Source: Virgibacillus profundi
GTDB lineage: Bacteria > Bacillota > Bacilli > Bacillales > Amphibacillaceae
Assembly (NCBI RefSeq): GCF_002287375.1
Contig: NZ_NPOA01000005.1
Span: 124,001 to 188,000 of the forward strand
Length of the DNA stretch: 64,000 bases
Direction of reading: 5' to 3'
Part shown: in pieces, positions 34,114 through 43,741 of the stretch
How positions within the stretch are numbered: the first letter of the stretch is position 1
How the letters are laid out: each line of letters opens with the position of its first letter
The notes under the pieces: model-generated
Told to the model about the DNA's origin: nothing
The model's input: the letters and a program-made list of their open reading frames with translations, nothing else
The model's database searches: none
Made by a program: the position numbers and the translations under genes

Positions 34114-35715
34114 ATGAAAGAAAAAATGGCAAAATGGAAAGAAAAAGGTACTGCTTTTTGGACAAATAGGACAAAAAGTCAAAAAGGAGTTTTTGTTGGG
34201 TCTATTCTAATTCTGATTCTATTAATTGTTGGGATAGCTTTATTTACTTCCAGTACCAAATTTGTTCCATTATATAATAATTTATCTTTACAGGAAGTCG
34301 GTCAAATAAAAACAGAATTAGATGCTAGAGGAATTCCTTATGAACTGCAGGATGGCGGTAAAACTATTACTGTACCGGAAGCACAAGTGGATACACTTTT
34401 GGTGGATCTCGCCGGGCAGGGGATCCCAAACAGTGGCAACATCGATTATTCATTTTTTAGTGAAAATACCTCATGGGGAATAACAGATAATGAATTTAAT
34501 ATTATGAAGCTTGATGCAATGCAGACAGAGCTTGCTAATCTGATGAAAAGCATTGAAGGAATTGAAAATGCAAAAGTAATGATTAATATGCCTGAAGATC
34601 CTGTATTTGTGAGTGAGTCCACTGAACAGGCGAGTGCTTCTATTGTGATCAATACACAGCCTGGTTACCAGTTTCAAGGGAATCAAATTGACTCACTATA
34701 CCATCTCGTTTCAAAAGCTGTACCTAATTTGCCGCAGGATAACATCGTAATTATGAATCAGTACTTTGAATATTACGATCGCAACTCTCAAACAGCGTTT
34801 GGGACTCAAGATGCACATACATATCAGCAAACAGTTAAAAAAGATATCGAACGTGATATACAAAGAAGGCTACAGCAAATGCTTGGGGCAATGGTAGGTG
34901 GGGAAAATGTCATTGTTTCCGTTACATCGGATATAGACTTTACCCAGGAAAATCGTACGGAAGAGCTTGTGGAACCTGTAGATCTTGAGAATATGGAAGG
35001 ACTGCCTGTAAGTATTGAAACCATTCAGGAAACCTATTCTGGAAATCCTCCTGTAGGTGGGGAACCTGGAACTGGTGAGGGTGACGTTCCGAATTATCCA
35101 GCTGAAGAGGGTGGAGACAATGGTGAGTATGAATTAGCAAAAGAAACAATTAACAATGAGTTTAACCGTATTCGCAAAAACATTGTTGAAAGTCCATATA
35201 AGGTTCGTGACTTAGGTATTCAGGTTGCCGTTGACAGTGTAATAGATTCAGATGGAAATGAACCTCAATATTTAACACAAGCAGATGAAAATACGGTCGA
35301 GGCAGGTATTTCTTCCATATTAGAATCAATTATTGGTACTTCAATTGATAAAGAATATGGAGAAGTAATACCGGAAGAAAAGTTTTCCATTGTTTTTCAG
35401 GAATTTAATGGTGATAGTGCTGTGCCACAGCCATCATCTCCGGTAATTCCTTTATGGCTGTATATTGCAGGAGCAGTATTACTGTTAATTATTATTATAT
35501 TAATTGTTCTTCTTTTGATTCGTAATAAAAAAGAAGATGAAATAGAGGAAGTTATGGAAGAAGCAATTACTGCTGAATCAAGCCTGGAAATTCCAGAAAT
35601 GCCTGAAAATCAAGACTCAGAATCAGTTATTCGCAGAAAACAACTGGAGAAAATAGCGAAGGAAAAGCCGGAAGAATTTGCGAAGCTTTTAAGAAGTTGG
35701 ATCGGGGAAGAGTAG
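34114..35715 (+). CDS. fliF: Flagellar MS-ring protein FliF
   Basis: FliF assembles the MS ring, the first structure of the basal body, in the membrane. The 533-residue product has an N-terminal membrane segment (about residues 29-47), the ring-building YscJ/FliF domain (VPLYNNLSLQEVGQIKTELD; GIPYELQDGGKTITVPEAQV) and the C-terminal domain. A second membrane segment at about 450-475 is followed by a cytoplasmic tail that binds FliG. The ATG follows GGTGGGGGA; in-frame codons further upstream belong to repeat R2. A loop near residues 320-345 is rich in Gly, Pro and Glu. Confidence 0.97.
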   Translation: MKEKMAKWKEKGTAFWTNRTKSQKGVFVGSILILILLIVGIALFTSSTKFVPLYNNLSLQEVGQIKTELDARGIPYELQDGGKTITVPEAQVDTLLVDLAGQGIPNSGNIDYSFFSENTSWGITDNEFNIMKLDAMQTELANLMKSIEGIENAKVMINMPEDPVFVSESTEQASASIVINTQPGYQFQGNQIDSLYHLVSKAVPNLPQDNIVIMNQYFEYYDRNSQTAFGTQDAHTYQQTVKKDIERDIQRRLQQMLGAMVGGENVIVSVTSDIDFTQENRTEELVEPVDLENMEGLPVSIETIQETYSGNPPVGGEPGTGEGDVPNYPAEEGGDNGEYELAKETINNEFNRIRKNIVESPYKVRDLGIQVAVDSVIDSDGNEPQYLTQADENTVEAGISSILESIIGTSIDKEYGEVIPEEKFSIVFQEFNGDSAVPQPSSPVIPLWLYIAGAVLLLIIIILIVLLLIRNKKEDEIEEVMEEAITAESSLEIPEMPENQDSESVIRRKQLEKIAKEKPEEFAKLLRSWIGEE

Positions 35716-35727
35716 GAGTGAATTTAA

Positions 35728-36741
35728 ATGGCAAGAACTAAAAATGCATTAACAGGAAAGCAGAAGGCAGCTATTCTATTAATTTCCTTAGGTCCGGATG
35801 TGTCCGCACAGGTTTATAAACATTTAACAGAAGAGGAAATTGAAAAACTAAGTTTGGAAATCTCCTCAGTTAAAAAGGTGGATTCCAGTTTAAAAGAGGA
35901 TGTTCTTGATCAGTTTCACCAAATAGCTTTGGCTCAGGATTATATCTCCCAGGGTGGGGTCGGTTATGCGAAAACAGTACTGGAAAAGGCTTTTGGTCAA
36001 CAGGAAGCCTCAAACATTATTAATCGCCTGACATCTTCCTTGCAGGTAAGACCATTTGACTTTGCCAGAAAAGCTGATCCACAGCAGGTTTTGAATTTCA
36101 TTCAAGGAGAACACCCACAAACAATTGCTCTGGTTTTATCCTACCTTGATTCTGAACAGGCTGGTCAAATATTATCTGAATTGCCACAGGAAATGCAGGC
36201 AGATATAGCGAGACGGATCGCAACAATGGACTCGACATCACCTGAAATTATCAGTCAGGTGGAACAGGTTCTTGAAAGGAATATATCCTCTTCACTAACA
36301 GAAGACTATACACAGACTGGTGGTATACAAGCTGTGGTTGAAGTCTTAAATGGTGTTGACAGAAGTACAGAAAGAACGATACTTGATGCACTTGAAATTC
36401 AGGATCCTGAACTGGCTGATGAAATTAAGAAACGGATGTTTGTATTTGAAGATATTGTAATTCTGGATAATCGGGCAATTCAAAGGGTTATACGTGAAGT
36501 TGAAAATGAAGACTTACGCCTGTCTCTAAGAGTTGCCAGTGATGAGGTCAAAGATATTGTCTTTAAGAATATGTCCCAGCGAATGGCCCAGACATTTAAA
36601 GAAGAAATGGAATATATGGGACCAGTAAGATTAAAAGACGTTGAAGAAGCACAAACGAGAATTGTGGGCATTATACGAAGGTTGGAAGATATTGGTGAGA
36701 TTGTTATCGCACGTGGTGGAGGTGACGACATTATTGTCTAA
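35728..36741 (+). CDS. fliG: Flagellar motor switch protein FliG
   Basis: FliG is the torque-transmitting switch protein attached to FliF. The 337-residue protein has the N-terminal domain (LTGKQKAAILLISLGPDVSAQVYKHL), the EHPQ motif (QGEHPQTIALVLSYL) in the middle domain, and the C-terminal torque helix region with conserved charged residues (DNRAIQRVIREVENEDLRLSLR). Its last bases, GGAGGTGA, double as the ribosome binding site for fliH, whose TTG start overlaps the fliG stop. Confidence 0.97.
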   Translation: MARTKNALTGKQKAAILLISLGPDVSAQVYKHLTEEEIEKLSLEISSVKKVDSSLKEDVLDQFHQIALAQDYISQGGVGYAKTVLEKAFGQQEASNIINRLTSSLQVRPFDFARKADPQQVLNFIQGEHPQTIALVLSYLDSEQAGQILSELPQEMQADIARRIATMDSTSPEIISQVEQVLERNISSSLTEDYTQTGGIQAVVEVLNGVDRSTERTILDALEIQDPELADEIKKRMFVFEDIVILDNRAIQRVIREVENEDLRLSLRVASDEVKDIVFKNMSQRMAQTFKEEMEYMGPVRLKDVEEAQTRIVGIIRRLEDIGEIVIARGGGDDIIV

Positions 36742-37474
36742 TACCGGGACCCACAATAATAAAGTTATCCAGATTAAACCAATTGAAGTTTTAAAAAAAG
36801 ACCCAATTCCAACTGAAAATGAGGGAATTAATGAGATTCAAAATGAATTGCAGATTGCAAAAAATGAATTACAAAGTCTAATACAACAAAAAGAAAAACT
36901 GCTTAATGAAACAAAAAAAGAAATAGAGGTTGAAAAAGAAAATTGGAGTAAAGAAAAACAACTCTATATCGAAAAAGCAAAAGAAGAAGGGCATACTGCC
37001 GGTATTGCACTTGGAAAAGAAGAAAGCCTGAAGCAATACGAAGAATTATTGACCAAGGCAAATTCAATAACGGATTTAGTGATCAAAGATTATCACTCTA
37101 CCATTGAAAAAAGCGAAAATACCATATTAAACCTATCTATCCACACAGCAGAGAAAATAATTAAAGAAAAACTGGAGACAGATCCATCATCATTTCTAAG
37201 AATAGTAAAAGCTGCAATTAAAGAAATAACCGATCAATCTGTTATTTCAATCTATTTACATCCTGAAAAATATGAATTTGTTTTAAAACAAAAAGATGAA
37301 TTACTGCATATTCTGGAGAATGATACAAAACTATCCATTTATATGAATGACGAGCTGGATGAAAATAGCTGTTTGATACAGCACCCCTTCGGTCAAATTG
37401 ATGCTGGTATCGACACACAGCTTGAAGAGATTCGAACTGTTTTACATGAAATAGCAATGGAGAATAAGCAATGA
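36734..37474 (+). CDS. fliH: Flagellar assembly protein FliH
   Basis: FliH regulates the export ATPase FliI. The 246-residue product starts MSNTGTHNNKVIQIKPIEVL, which fits the family, at a TTG with GGAGGTGA exactly eight bases upstream inside the end of fliG. An alternative start about 93 bases upstream would lie deep within fliG and is rejected. A long coiled coil (about 35-105) precedes the C-terminal domain (LNLSIHTAEKIIKEKLETDP). The stop overlaps the fliI start (ATGA). Confidence 0.92.
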   Translation: MSNTGTHNNKVIQIKPIEVLKKDPIPTENEGINEIQNELQIAKNELQSLIQQKEKLLNETKKEIEVEKENWSKEKQLYIEKAKEEGHTAGIALGKEESLKQYEELLTKANSITDLVIKDYHSTIEKSENTILNLSIHTAEKIIKEKLETDPSSFLRIVKAAIKEITDQSVISIYLHPEKYEFVLKQKDELLHILENDTKLSIYMNDELDENSCLIQHPFGQIDAGIDTQLEEIRTVLHEIAMENKQ

Positions 37475-38790
37475 ATATACAGCATTATCTTTCTGCAATT
37501 GAACAGGCAGATACATATAAACGGTATGGTAAAGTCCTACAAGTAGTCGGGCTTATGATTGAATCACAGGGGCCAGAAGCAAATATTGGAGAAGTTTGTT
37601 ATATACATACTTCTTCCAATAATAAGGCTCCTATTCTTTCAGAAGTAGTTGGTTTTAATAATGAAAAAATCATTCTCATGCCATATTCAGAAGTAAATGA
37701 GATCGGACCTGGCTGTTTAGTAGAATCTACAGGTAAACCGTTAAGTGTAAAAATAGGACGAGGCCTGATTGGTAAGGTTGTTAACTCATTAGGTAAGAAT
37801 TTGGATGAATCCCCATTGCCAAAAGGTTTATCGAATTACCAGACAGAACAATCTCCACCAAATCCGATGCTTCGCCCACCAATAGCTGAACCTATACAGG
37901 TTGGTGTAAAAGCGATTGATTCACTTCTAACAGTTGGAAAAGGCCAGCGAATTGGAATCTTTGCCGGTAGTGGCGTTGGAAAAAGTACCCTGCTCGGGAT
38001 GATTGCCAGAAATAGCAGTGCAGATATTAATGTAATTGCATTAATAGGTGAACGTGGGCGTGAGGTAAGGGAATTTATCGAAAAGGATCTGGGTGAAGAA
38101 GGTTTAAAAAAATCAATTGTAGTTGTAGCAACATCTGATCAACCTGCTTTAATGCGGATAAAAGGTGCTTATACAGCGACTGCTATTAGTGAATACTTTC
38201 GAGATCTTGGGCTTCAGGTGAATTTAATGATGGATTCTGTAACAAGGGTTGCAATGGCAGGAAGAGAAATAGGACTTGCAACAGGTGAGCCACCAACAAC
38301 GAAAGGCTATACCCCTTCTGTATTCGCAACATTGCCAAAACTATTAGAGCGAACAGGTACGAATGAGCATGGGACCATCACCGCATTTTACACGGTACTT
38401 GTTGATGGGGATGATATGAATGAACCGATAGCAGATACAGTTAGAGGAATACTCGATGGTCACTTTGTAATGGATCGTAAATTGGCTGAACGTGGTCAAT
38501 TTCCAGCTATTAATGTCCTGAAATCAATAAGCAGAGTGATGAATCAGATAGCAAGTCAGGATCATAAGGAAATCGCCCAGGAAATGCGTTCCCTTATGGC
38601 TACATATGAAGAAAATAGTGAATTGATTCAAATTGGAGCGTATAAACGTGGGACAGATCACGAAATAGATAAAGCAATTTTATATTATCCAAAAATACAG
38701 GCGTTTCTAGAACAGGAAGTATTCGAATATGTAACCCTTGATGAATCTATCAAAATGATGAAAGCTTTGATTTATGGAGGTACTAATTAG
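37471..38790 (+). CDS. fliI: Flagellar export ATPase FliI
   Basis: FliI is the hexameric ATPase of the flagellar type III export apparatus. The 439-residue product resembles the F1 beta subunit: it has Walker A GIFAGSGVGKSTLLGMIARN (about residues 166-185), the ERGREVREF segment, the Walker B region (LMMDSVTRVAMAGREIGLATGEPPTTKGY) and a C-terminal domain. Its start overlaps fliH and its stop overlaps the fliJ GTG, indicating coupled translation. Confidence 0.97.
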   Translation: MNIQHYLSAIEQADTYKRYGKVLQVVGLMIESQGPEANIGEVCYIHTSSNNKAPILSEVVGFNNEKIILMPYSEVNEIGPGCLVESTGKPLSVKIGRGLIGKVVNSLGKNLDESPLPKGLSNYQTEQSPPNPMLRPPIAEPIQVGVKAIDSLLTVGKGQRIGIFAGSGVGKSTLLGMIARNSSADINVIALIGERGREVREFIEKDLGEEGLKKSIVVVATSDQPALMRIKGAYTATAISEYFRDLGLQVNLMMDSVTRVAMAGREIGLATGEPPTTKGYTPSVFATLPKLLERTGTNEHGTITAFYTVLVDGDDMNEPIADTVRGILDGHFVMDRKLAERGQFPAINVLKSISRVMNQIASQDHKEIAQEMRSLMATYEENSELIQIGAYKRGTDHEIDKAILYYPKIQAFLEQEVFEYVTLDESIKMMKALIYGGTN

Positions 38791-39236
38791 TGGCTGAGAC
38801 TATCGTATTATCAAAAATATTGAATGTACGTGAAAAGGAAAAAAATGATGCGCAAAAAGCATATCATCAATCCATGGATTTTTTCGAAAAGGTAGCAACA
38901 CAACTATATACATTATTAAGAAAAAAAGAATCAGCTGAGGAATCCTATGAAGAATATATTTCAACAACTACATCCTTGGATAAAATCAGAGAACAGATAG
39001 CATATATTGACAAGTTAAATACGCAAATTATGAGTCTGCAGCAAGATGTGCAAAATGCAAGAACAGCTATGGAATCCAAGCAATTGCAATTAACCGATGC
39101 CCATGTAGAGGTAAAGAAATTTGAAAAAATTATTGATATACGAAAAAAAGCAAAAGCAGACACGGAAAGTAAAATGGAAAATTTAGCGATGGATGAGATT
39201 TCGATTCAACAATATCTAACCAACAAAAACAGGTGA
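38790..39236 (+). CDS. fliJ: Flagellar export chaperone FliJ
   Basis: FliJ forms the central stalk of the FliI hexamer. The 148-residue protein is almost wholly predicted coiled coil, as expected (VREKEKNDAQKAYHQSMDFF and further heptads). GTG is the start, with GGAGGT eight bases before it; the first base overlaps the fliI stop. Identification is by position and coiled-coil character rather than by catalytic residues. Confidence 0.9.
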   Translation: MAETIVLSKILNVREKEKNDAQKAYHQSMDFFEKVATQLYTLLRKKESAEESYEEYISTTTSLDKIREQIAYIDKLNTQIMSLQQDVQNARTAMESKQLQLTDAHVEVKKFEKIIDIRKKAKADTESKMENLAMDEISIQQYLTNKNR

Positions 39237-39241
39237 AGCTA

Positions 39242-39835
39242 ATGGCCAGGCAAAAAATAGCAGAAAAGAAAAAAATGAATCCAATTCTTTGGTTTCTCTT
39301 TGCAATAATTATTCCAATCTTAGTCACATTAACCTTAACGATTATTATATTATCTGTTGCAGGTGTTAATGTAATTGATTGGGCAAAGGACAAAGGAAAT
39401 AATATTCCGGTTATCTCGTCTTTAATCACAACACCGGAGGAAGAAAATATAGATCGGGAAACAGAAAAGACTCAAGCGACATTGGAAAATAAGGATGCAG
39501 AGATTCAGGCATTAAGTCAGGAAAACAGTGATTTAAAAGCAACGATAGAACATCTGGAGCAGGAAATAGTCAAGCTGGAAAATAATATGACTAGCGCAAG
39601 CTCCGAGGCTGATAATGAAGAGCAACAAGCAAACAGCACAGTTAAAACAGTATCAGGTTCTTTTAAGGATATGGATAATGAACAGGCTGCATTAATTATT
39701 CAGAATTTGGATAACGATATAGCAGTTTCCATCTTAAAAGAAGTTTCAAATAAAGTCCGTGGTGAGATTCTGGAAGCAATGGATGCTGAAAATGCAGCCG
39801 ATTTAACCCAGTTGTTTATTAATAGTGGTGAATGA
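39242..39835 (+). CDS. ylxF: YlxF-like flagellar operon protein (MotE/MgtE N-terminal type)
   Basis: The 197-residue product matches the YlxF/MotE type found between fliJ and fliK. It has a basic N-terminus, one membrane segment (about residues 13-37, WFLFAIIIPILVTLTLTIII) and a periplasmic-side coiled coil (about 80-125). The MgtE N-terminal-like domain near the C-terminus has MDNEQAALIIQNLDNDIAVSIL. MotE acts as a chaperone for the stator MotC in some bacteria; a similar role here is inferred only. ATG is preferred over an overlapping GTG because AGGTGA lies in front of it. Confidence 0.82.
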   Translation: MARQKIAEKKKMNPILWFLFAIIIPILVTLTLTIIILSVAGVNVIDWAKDKGNNIPVISSLITTPEEENIDRETEKTQATLENKDAEIQALSQENSDLKATIEHLEQEIVKLENNMTSASSEADNEEQQANSTVKTVSGSFKDMDNEQAALIIQNLDNDIAVSILKEVSNKVRGEILEAMDAENAADLTQLFINSGE

Positions 39836-39871
39836 TCAGAGGTAACCACTTGAAAGGGGGTGAGAGAGAAA

Positions 39872-41239
39872 ATGAACGCAATCGGAATGCTATTCCAATC
39901 CGTACAATCACCGAAAACACTGCACGGCGATTCAAAAGGGAAAACCACAGGTGAAAACACGGTTTTATTTCAGTCATTGTTAGGTGATGTGCAAACTAAG
40001 GGAGAGAAAGCAACTGGTAATAGGTTACAAGTAAATGATCATGGCATGAAAAATACGGATAACTTATTAACAGATTTACGAGAGTTTTTGAGTTCCATGG
40101 TTAATGGATCAGATGAACTGGAAAGCTACTTAAATAAATTAACAGATGAAGCAAATCCTGAATCGAATGTGGCAAATATTGATAATATGCTAGCAGAATT
40201 ACAATCTTTAAAGAATATGACAACAGGATCTGAAGAATTAGAAAAAATGCTAAGGAATTATTTATTAACAGAAACTAAAACTAATAGTACTATTGATAAT
40301 TTTGTTTCAAAGCAAGTAATCCCTTCACTTGGTCAAGGATATGTTGATGAAGCGAATATGACTCAGATACAAAAACAATTTACTGATATTTTTGCCAAGG
40401 TTGAAGCAATTTTAACTCAAATGAGTAACCAAAAAGATATCACAAAAGCAGCACCGAAGATTTTAGAGTTATTACAGCAATGGACAGCATTGGAAAAAAG
40501 AATGGCTGGAAGTCATGTATTAGATGCTGTAAATGGATCATTAAAAAATGAAGCTTCAAAAGAGCAAACTGTTTGGAACAATTTGCTGCAAGCTTTTCAA
40601 AAGAGGAATCAATTGGCTCAGAAGCAGCAATACAATAGTGATGCTAAAGTGACAAATGTGGATGTAGCTAAATGGATATCAAAAGCTCTGGATAATCACG
40701 GTCAAATCGATAGAGTGATTGGTCATCAAACCATTACAACATCGACACAGCCAATATCTAGGTTAGAACAGTATGTTATTCATCTGAATCAAACACAAAG
40801 CTCACATACTAACAATCAGCAGGTCATCGAACAATTTGAGAAGATAATGAAATCTAGCAGATTCTTAAGTATGCCAAATGGGACAAATCAATTAAATATA
40901 ACATTACGTCCGGATAACCTGGGTGAAATGATGGTTCGCTTTACACAGATAAATGGAGAAATGGCTGTAAAAATTATGGTTACATCCCAAGCTGCCAAAG
41001 AAATGCTCGAATCAAATATGCATCAATTACGAAATATGTTTTCACCACATCAGGTAGTGGTTGAAAAGCAGGAAGCAACAGTACAACAAGGTCAGGATGT
41101 GCAGAAGGGAAAAAGTGACGAGCAATTAGCGGATCATGAGCAAAATCAATCTGAGCACTCAGATAAAGATGATAAGCAACAATCAGGGAATAATTTTGAA
41201 ACGAAATTTCAGGATTTATTAATGAATGAGAAAGTGTAG
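39872..41239 (+). CDS. fliK: Flagellar hook-length control protein FliK
   Basis: FliK measures hook length and switches the export substrate. The 455-residue protein has a Gln/Asn-rich helical N-terminal two-thirds and a conserved C-terminal domain (about 330-415: LNITLRPDNLGEMMVRFTQ, AVKIMVTSQAAKEML, LRNMFSPHQVVVEKQ). The tail is very rich in Gln, Ser and Asp. ATG follows GGGGGTGA at good spacing. It lies before flgD, as usual. Confidence 0.93.
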   Translation: MNAIGMLFQSVQSPKTLHGDSKGKTTGENTVLFQSLLGDVQTKGEKATGNRLQVNDHGMKNTDNLLTDLREFLSSMVNGSDELESYLNKLTDEANPESNVANIDNMLAELQSLKNMTTGSEELEKMLRNYLLTETKTNSTIDNFVSKQVIPSLGQGYVDEANMTQIQKQFTDIFAKVEAILTQMSNQKDITKAAPKILELLQQWTALEKRMAGSHVLDAVNGSLKNEASKEQTVWNNLLQAFQKRNQLAQKQQYNSDAKVTNVDVAKWISKALDNHGQIDRVIGHQTITTSTQPISRLEQYVIHLNQTQSSHTNNQQVIEQFEKIMKSSRFLSMPNGTNQLNITLRPDNLGEMMVRFTQINGEMAVKIMVTSQAAKEMLESNMHQLRNMFSPHQVVVEKQEATVQQGQDVQKGKSDEQLADHEQNQSEHSDKDDKQQSGNNFETKFQDLLMNEKV

Positions 41240-41248
41240 GTGAGTAGA

Positions 41249-41734
41249 ATGACAACAATAGATCCATCGTTATATTTAAGTAACCAAAGTACTACAAGAA
41301 CTCCAAGTAATAATCTTGGTAAGGATGAATTTTTAAAAATATTAATGACGCAACTGCAAAACCAGGATCCATTAAGTCCAATGGATGATAAAGCGTTTAT
41401 TTCGCAAATGGCTACATTCTCGCAATTGGAACAAACGATGAATATGGCAGAATCAATCGATACACTTGTACAAAGTCAATTAATGTCACCGGTAATTCAA
41501 TATAGCCATATGATTGGTAAAGAGATTTCCTACCAGGCTTATGATCAGGAAACAGGAGAAAAACTGGATGTGGAATCAAGTAGTGTTGTTGCTGTCAGTC
41601 AAAAAGAAGGCTGGGCTATATTAGAACTGGAGAACGGTGAGCAAATATATGCTGATGCAATTTTGAAAATTGGTACACCAAATTCTGGCGGAGAAAACGG
41701 GGAAGCTGAGGTATCGGTAAAAGGAAGTGAATAA
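41249..41734 (+). CDS. flgD: Flagellar hook assembly (capping) protein FlgD
   Basis: FlgD caps the growing hook while FlgE subunits are added. The 161-residue product has the family signature GKDEFLKILMTQLQNQDPLS (about residues 22-41) and MDDKAFISQMATFSQLEQ, followed by the IGKEISYQA segment. It is shorter than enterobacterial FlgD, as is normal in Bacillaceae. The start is ATG with AGGTGA upstream; an overlapping GTG nine bases earlier is less likely. Its stop is next to the following gene's ribosome binding site. Confidence 0.94.
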   Translation: MTTIDPSLYLSNQSTTRTPSNNLGKDEFLKILMTQLQNQDPLSPMDDKAFISQMATFSQLEQTMNMAESIDTLVQSQLMSPVIQYSHMIGKEISYQAYDQETGEKLDVESSSVVAVSQKEGWAILELENGEQIYADAILKIGTPNSGGENGEAEVSVKGSE

Positions 41735-41735
41735 T

Positions 41736-42110
41736 ATGGATCATCGCATTCATCAAGTACCACAGCAGCAAGCTTTGCAATTTCCAACTGTACAAAAGCC
41801 GAAATCGAATCAAACGAATACAAATTTTAAAGATATTTTAGCAGATCAGCAATCTTTAAAAGTTAGTAAACATGCTACAGAGCGTTTGAATGAAAGAAAT
41901 ATTCATATTAATGAGCAGCAATGGCAGACAATTGGAGAAAAAATGAAGGAAGCAAAGCAAAAAGGCATAACCGATTCATTAGTTGTTATGAATCATGCTG
42001 CATTACTTGTAAGTGCAAAAAATAATACGGTTGTGACTGCAATGGATCGTGAAGAAGCAACAAGCAGAATTTTTACAAATATTAATGGAACAATTTTAAT
42101 AAACGACTAG
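41736..42110 (+). CDS. Flagellar operon protein of the TIGR02530 type
   Basis: This 124-residue protein belongs by pattern to the small family found between flgD and flgE in many Firmicutes (TIGR02530). It has a disordered N-terminus followed by a core with LKVSKHATERLNERNIHINE, LVVMNHAALLVSAKNNTVVTAMD and the terminal IFTNINGTILIND. No enzymatic motif is evident; the biochemical role is not established. ATG is chosen because AAAGGAAGTGA precedes it. Confidence 0.85.
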   Translation: MDHRIHQVPQQQALQFPTVQKPKSNQTNTNFKDILADQQSLKVSKHATERLNERNIHINEQQWQTIGEKMKEAKQKGITDSLVVMNHAALLVSAKNNTVVTAMDREEATSRIFTNINGTILIND

Positions 42111-42193
42111 GCTGGACCCTTTTGGGAGGCCAATAAAGCTGTTGACTGATGGATACAGCAATTAATATTTAACCAAAAAAGGGGATAAATAAA

Positions 42194-43021
42194 ATGTTAC
42201 GTTCAATGTATGCAGGGATTTCAGGTATGAAAAATTTTCAGACAAAGCTGGATGTAATTGGTAATAATATTGCCAATGTGAATACAGCAGGCTTTAAAAA
42301 AGGAAGAGTTACCTTTCAGGATATGATGAGTCAAACAACTGCAGGTGCACAAGGGCCAACAGCAACACGCGGCGGGGTTAATCCAATGCAGGTTGGTTTG
42401 GGATCACAGATGGGGACAATTGATAATATTCATACACAAGGATTTCGTCAAACGACAAATAATCCGCTTGACCTTCAACTTGAAGGGGATGGGATGTTTG
42501 TCTTACAAGATGCAGATGATTCAACGTATTATACACGGGCAGGTAATTTTTATTTAGATGATAATGATAATATTGTTAATCCGGATGGATATTATCTAAG
42601 AGGATTTACTGCAGATGACAATGGAGAAATAACAACTGGGATAGGTAATTTGAGTATACCAGAAACTGCAAAAAGCTTCAGCATACAAACAGATGGTACT
42701 GTTAATTATGTAAATGAAGACAATGAAACAATAGTAGCAGGACAAATCCTATTAGCTAGTTTTTCCAACCCATCAGGTCTTGAAAAAGCTGGAAGTAACC
42801 TGTTTATAAATTCACCCAATGCTGGTTTAGCTGAGAATTTAGTTACCCCAGAAACTGAAGGTACTGCATCCATCGTCAGTGGTGCACTCGAAATGTCCAA
42901 CGTTGACCTAGCTGAAGAGTTCACTGAAATGATCACAGCACAGCGTGGATTCCAGGCGAATACTAGAATTATCACAACGTCTGATGAGATTCTGCAAGAG
43001 CTTGTTAACTTAAAACGATAA
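42194..43021 (+). CDS. flgE: Flagellar hook protein FlgE
   Basis: FlgE builds the hook. The 275-residue protein has the rod/hook N-terminus MLRSMYAGISGMKNFQTKLD with GNNIANVNTAGFKKGRVTFQDM, a middle variable domain and the conserved C-terminus (GALEMSNVDLAEEFTEMITA and then RGFQANTRIITTSDEILQELVNLKR). Bacillus hook proteins are short and were formerly annotated FlgG; operon position after flgD supports FlgE. Confidence 0.94.
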   Translation: MLRSMYAGISGMKNFQTKLDVIGNNIANVNTAGFKKGRVTFQDMMSQTTAGAQGPTATRGGVNPMQVGLGSQMGTIDNIHTQGFRQTTNNPLDLQLEGDGMFVLQDADDSTYYTRAGNFYLDDNDNIVNPDGYYLRGFTADDNGEITTGIGNLSIPETAKSFSIQTDGTVNYVNEDNETIVAGQILLASFSNPSGLEKAGSNLFINSPNAGLAENLVTPETEGTASIVSGALEMSNVDLAEEFTEMITAQRGFQANTRIITTSDEILQELVNLKR

Positions 43022-43074
43022 TAAATAGGGAGGTAGGGGGTGCCTAATTAGATTTGGGTGCTCCCGCCAACATT

Positions 43075-43293
43075 ATGATTCAACTAACACGTTTAAATGG
43101 AGACCCCTTTAATTTGAATGCCATCATGATTGAACAGATTCAATCATTACCGGATACAACCATTACATTAACAAATGGAAAGAAACTGATTGTTAAAGAT
43201 GCTGAGATTGAAGTTGTCCATAAGATTACAGCATACTATCAGGAAATTGGAATTCAAAAAGCAATTAATAAGGCAGGTGAGACTGGTGAATAG
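43075..43293 (+). CDS. swrD: Swarming motility protein SwrD (FlbD family)
   Basis: SwrD increases flagellar torque in Bacillus subtilis. The 72-residue product has the FlbD family pattern: [20 protein letters not shown] and [14 protein letters not shown]. The start is uncertain. ATG fits homologues but has no close ribosome binding site, whereas a GGGAGGTAGGGGGTG stretch lies 33 bases upstream, before an in-frame TTG (43054). Its stop region overlaps the start of fliL. Confidence 0.88.
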   Translation: MIQLTRLNGDPFNLNAIMIEQIQSLPDTTITLTNGKKLIVKDAEIEVVHKITAYYQEIGIQKAINKAGETGE

Positions 43294-43705
43294 ATTGGTA
43301 AAAACAATGGTTACGTCTTTAGCAATTCTATTAATAGGGGGCTCAATTGCACTGGTTGTTATATGGGGTGTAAATGGTGAAGAAAATAAGGGACAAGCTG
43401 TATCTATTGATGAGATCATAGAGCATTCCTACCAATCTCCGGAGGTTACGACAGATCTGAAAGATGGAAGCTTTGTCCGGATACAATTTCAAATTTTGAC
43501 AGATGGAAAAGATGCAAAAGAAGAAATAAGCAAACGTGATTTTCAACTAAAAAATATCTTAATAAAAGAATTGGCAAAATTAACAGAAGAAGATTTTAAA
43601 ACCGGCCTGTCCAACCTGGAAGATGTTGTACAGACCAAGTTAAATGAAGTTATGACAGATGGTAGGATAACAGATGTCTATACGATAAATAAAATACTTC
43701 AATAA
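43286..43705 (+). CDS. fliL: Flagellar protein FliL
   Basis: FliL surrounds and supports the stator units. The 139-residue product has a basic N-terminus, one membrane segment (about residues 10-27, [20 protein letters not shown]) and an extracellular domain with the [11 protein letters not shown] strand. Its C-terminus has [18 protein letters not shown] is the best start, with AGGTGA five bases before it, and overlaps swrD by eight bases. A longer frame upstream lies in swrD and is rejected. Confidence 0.91.
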   Translation: MNRLVKTMVTSLAILLIGGSIALVVIWGVNGEENKGQAVSIDEIIEHSYQSPEVTTDLKDGSFVRIQFQILTDGKDAKEEISKRDFQLKNILIKELAKLTEEDFKTGLSNLEDVVQTKLNEVMTDGRITDVYTINKILQ

Positions 43706-43741
43706 TGAATAAGGAATGCTCCAATTTGGAGGTGAGTGTTT

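Noticed and set aside
36641-36733. A longer N-terminus for fliH extending into fliG
   Set aside because: It would overlap fliG by about 100 bases, whereas a TTG with an ideal ribosome binding site gives a start that matches the family.
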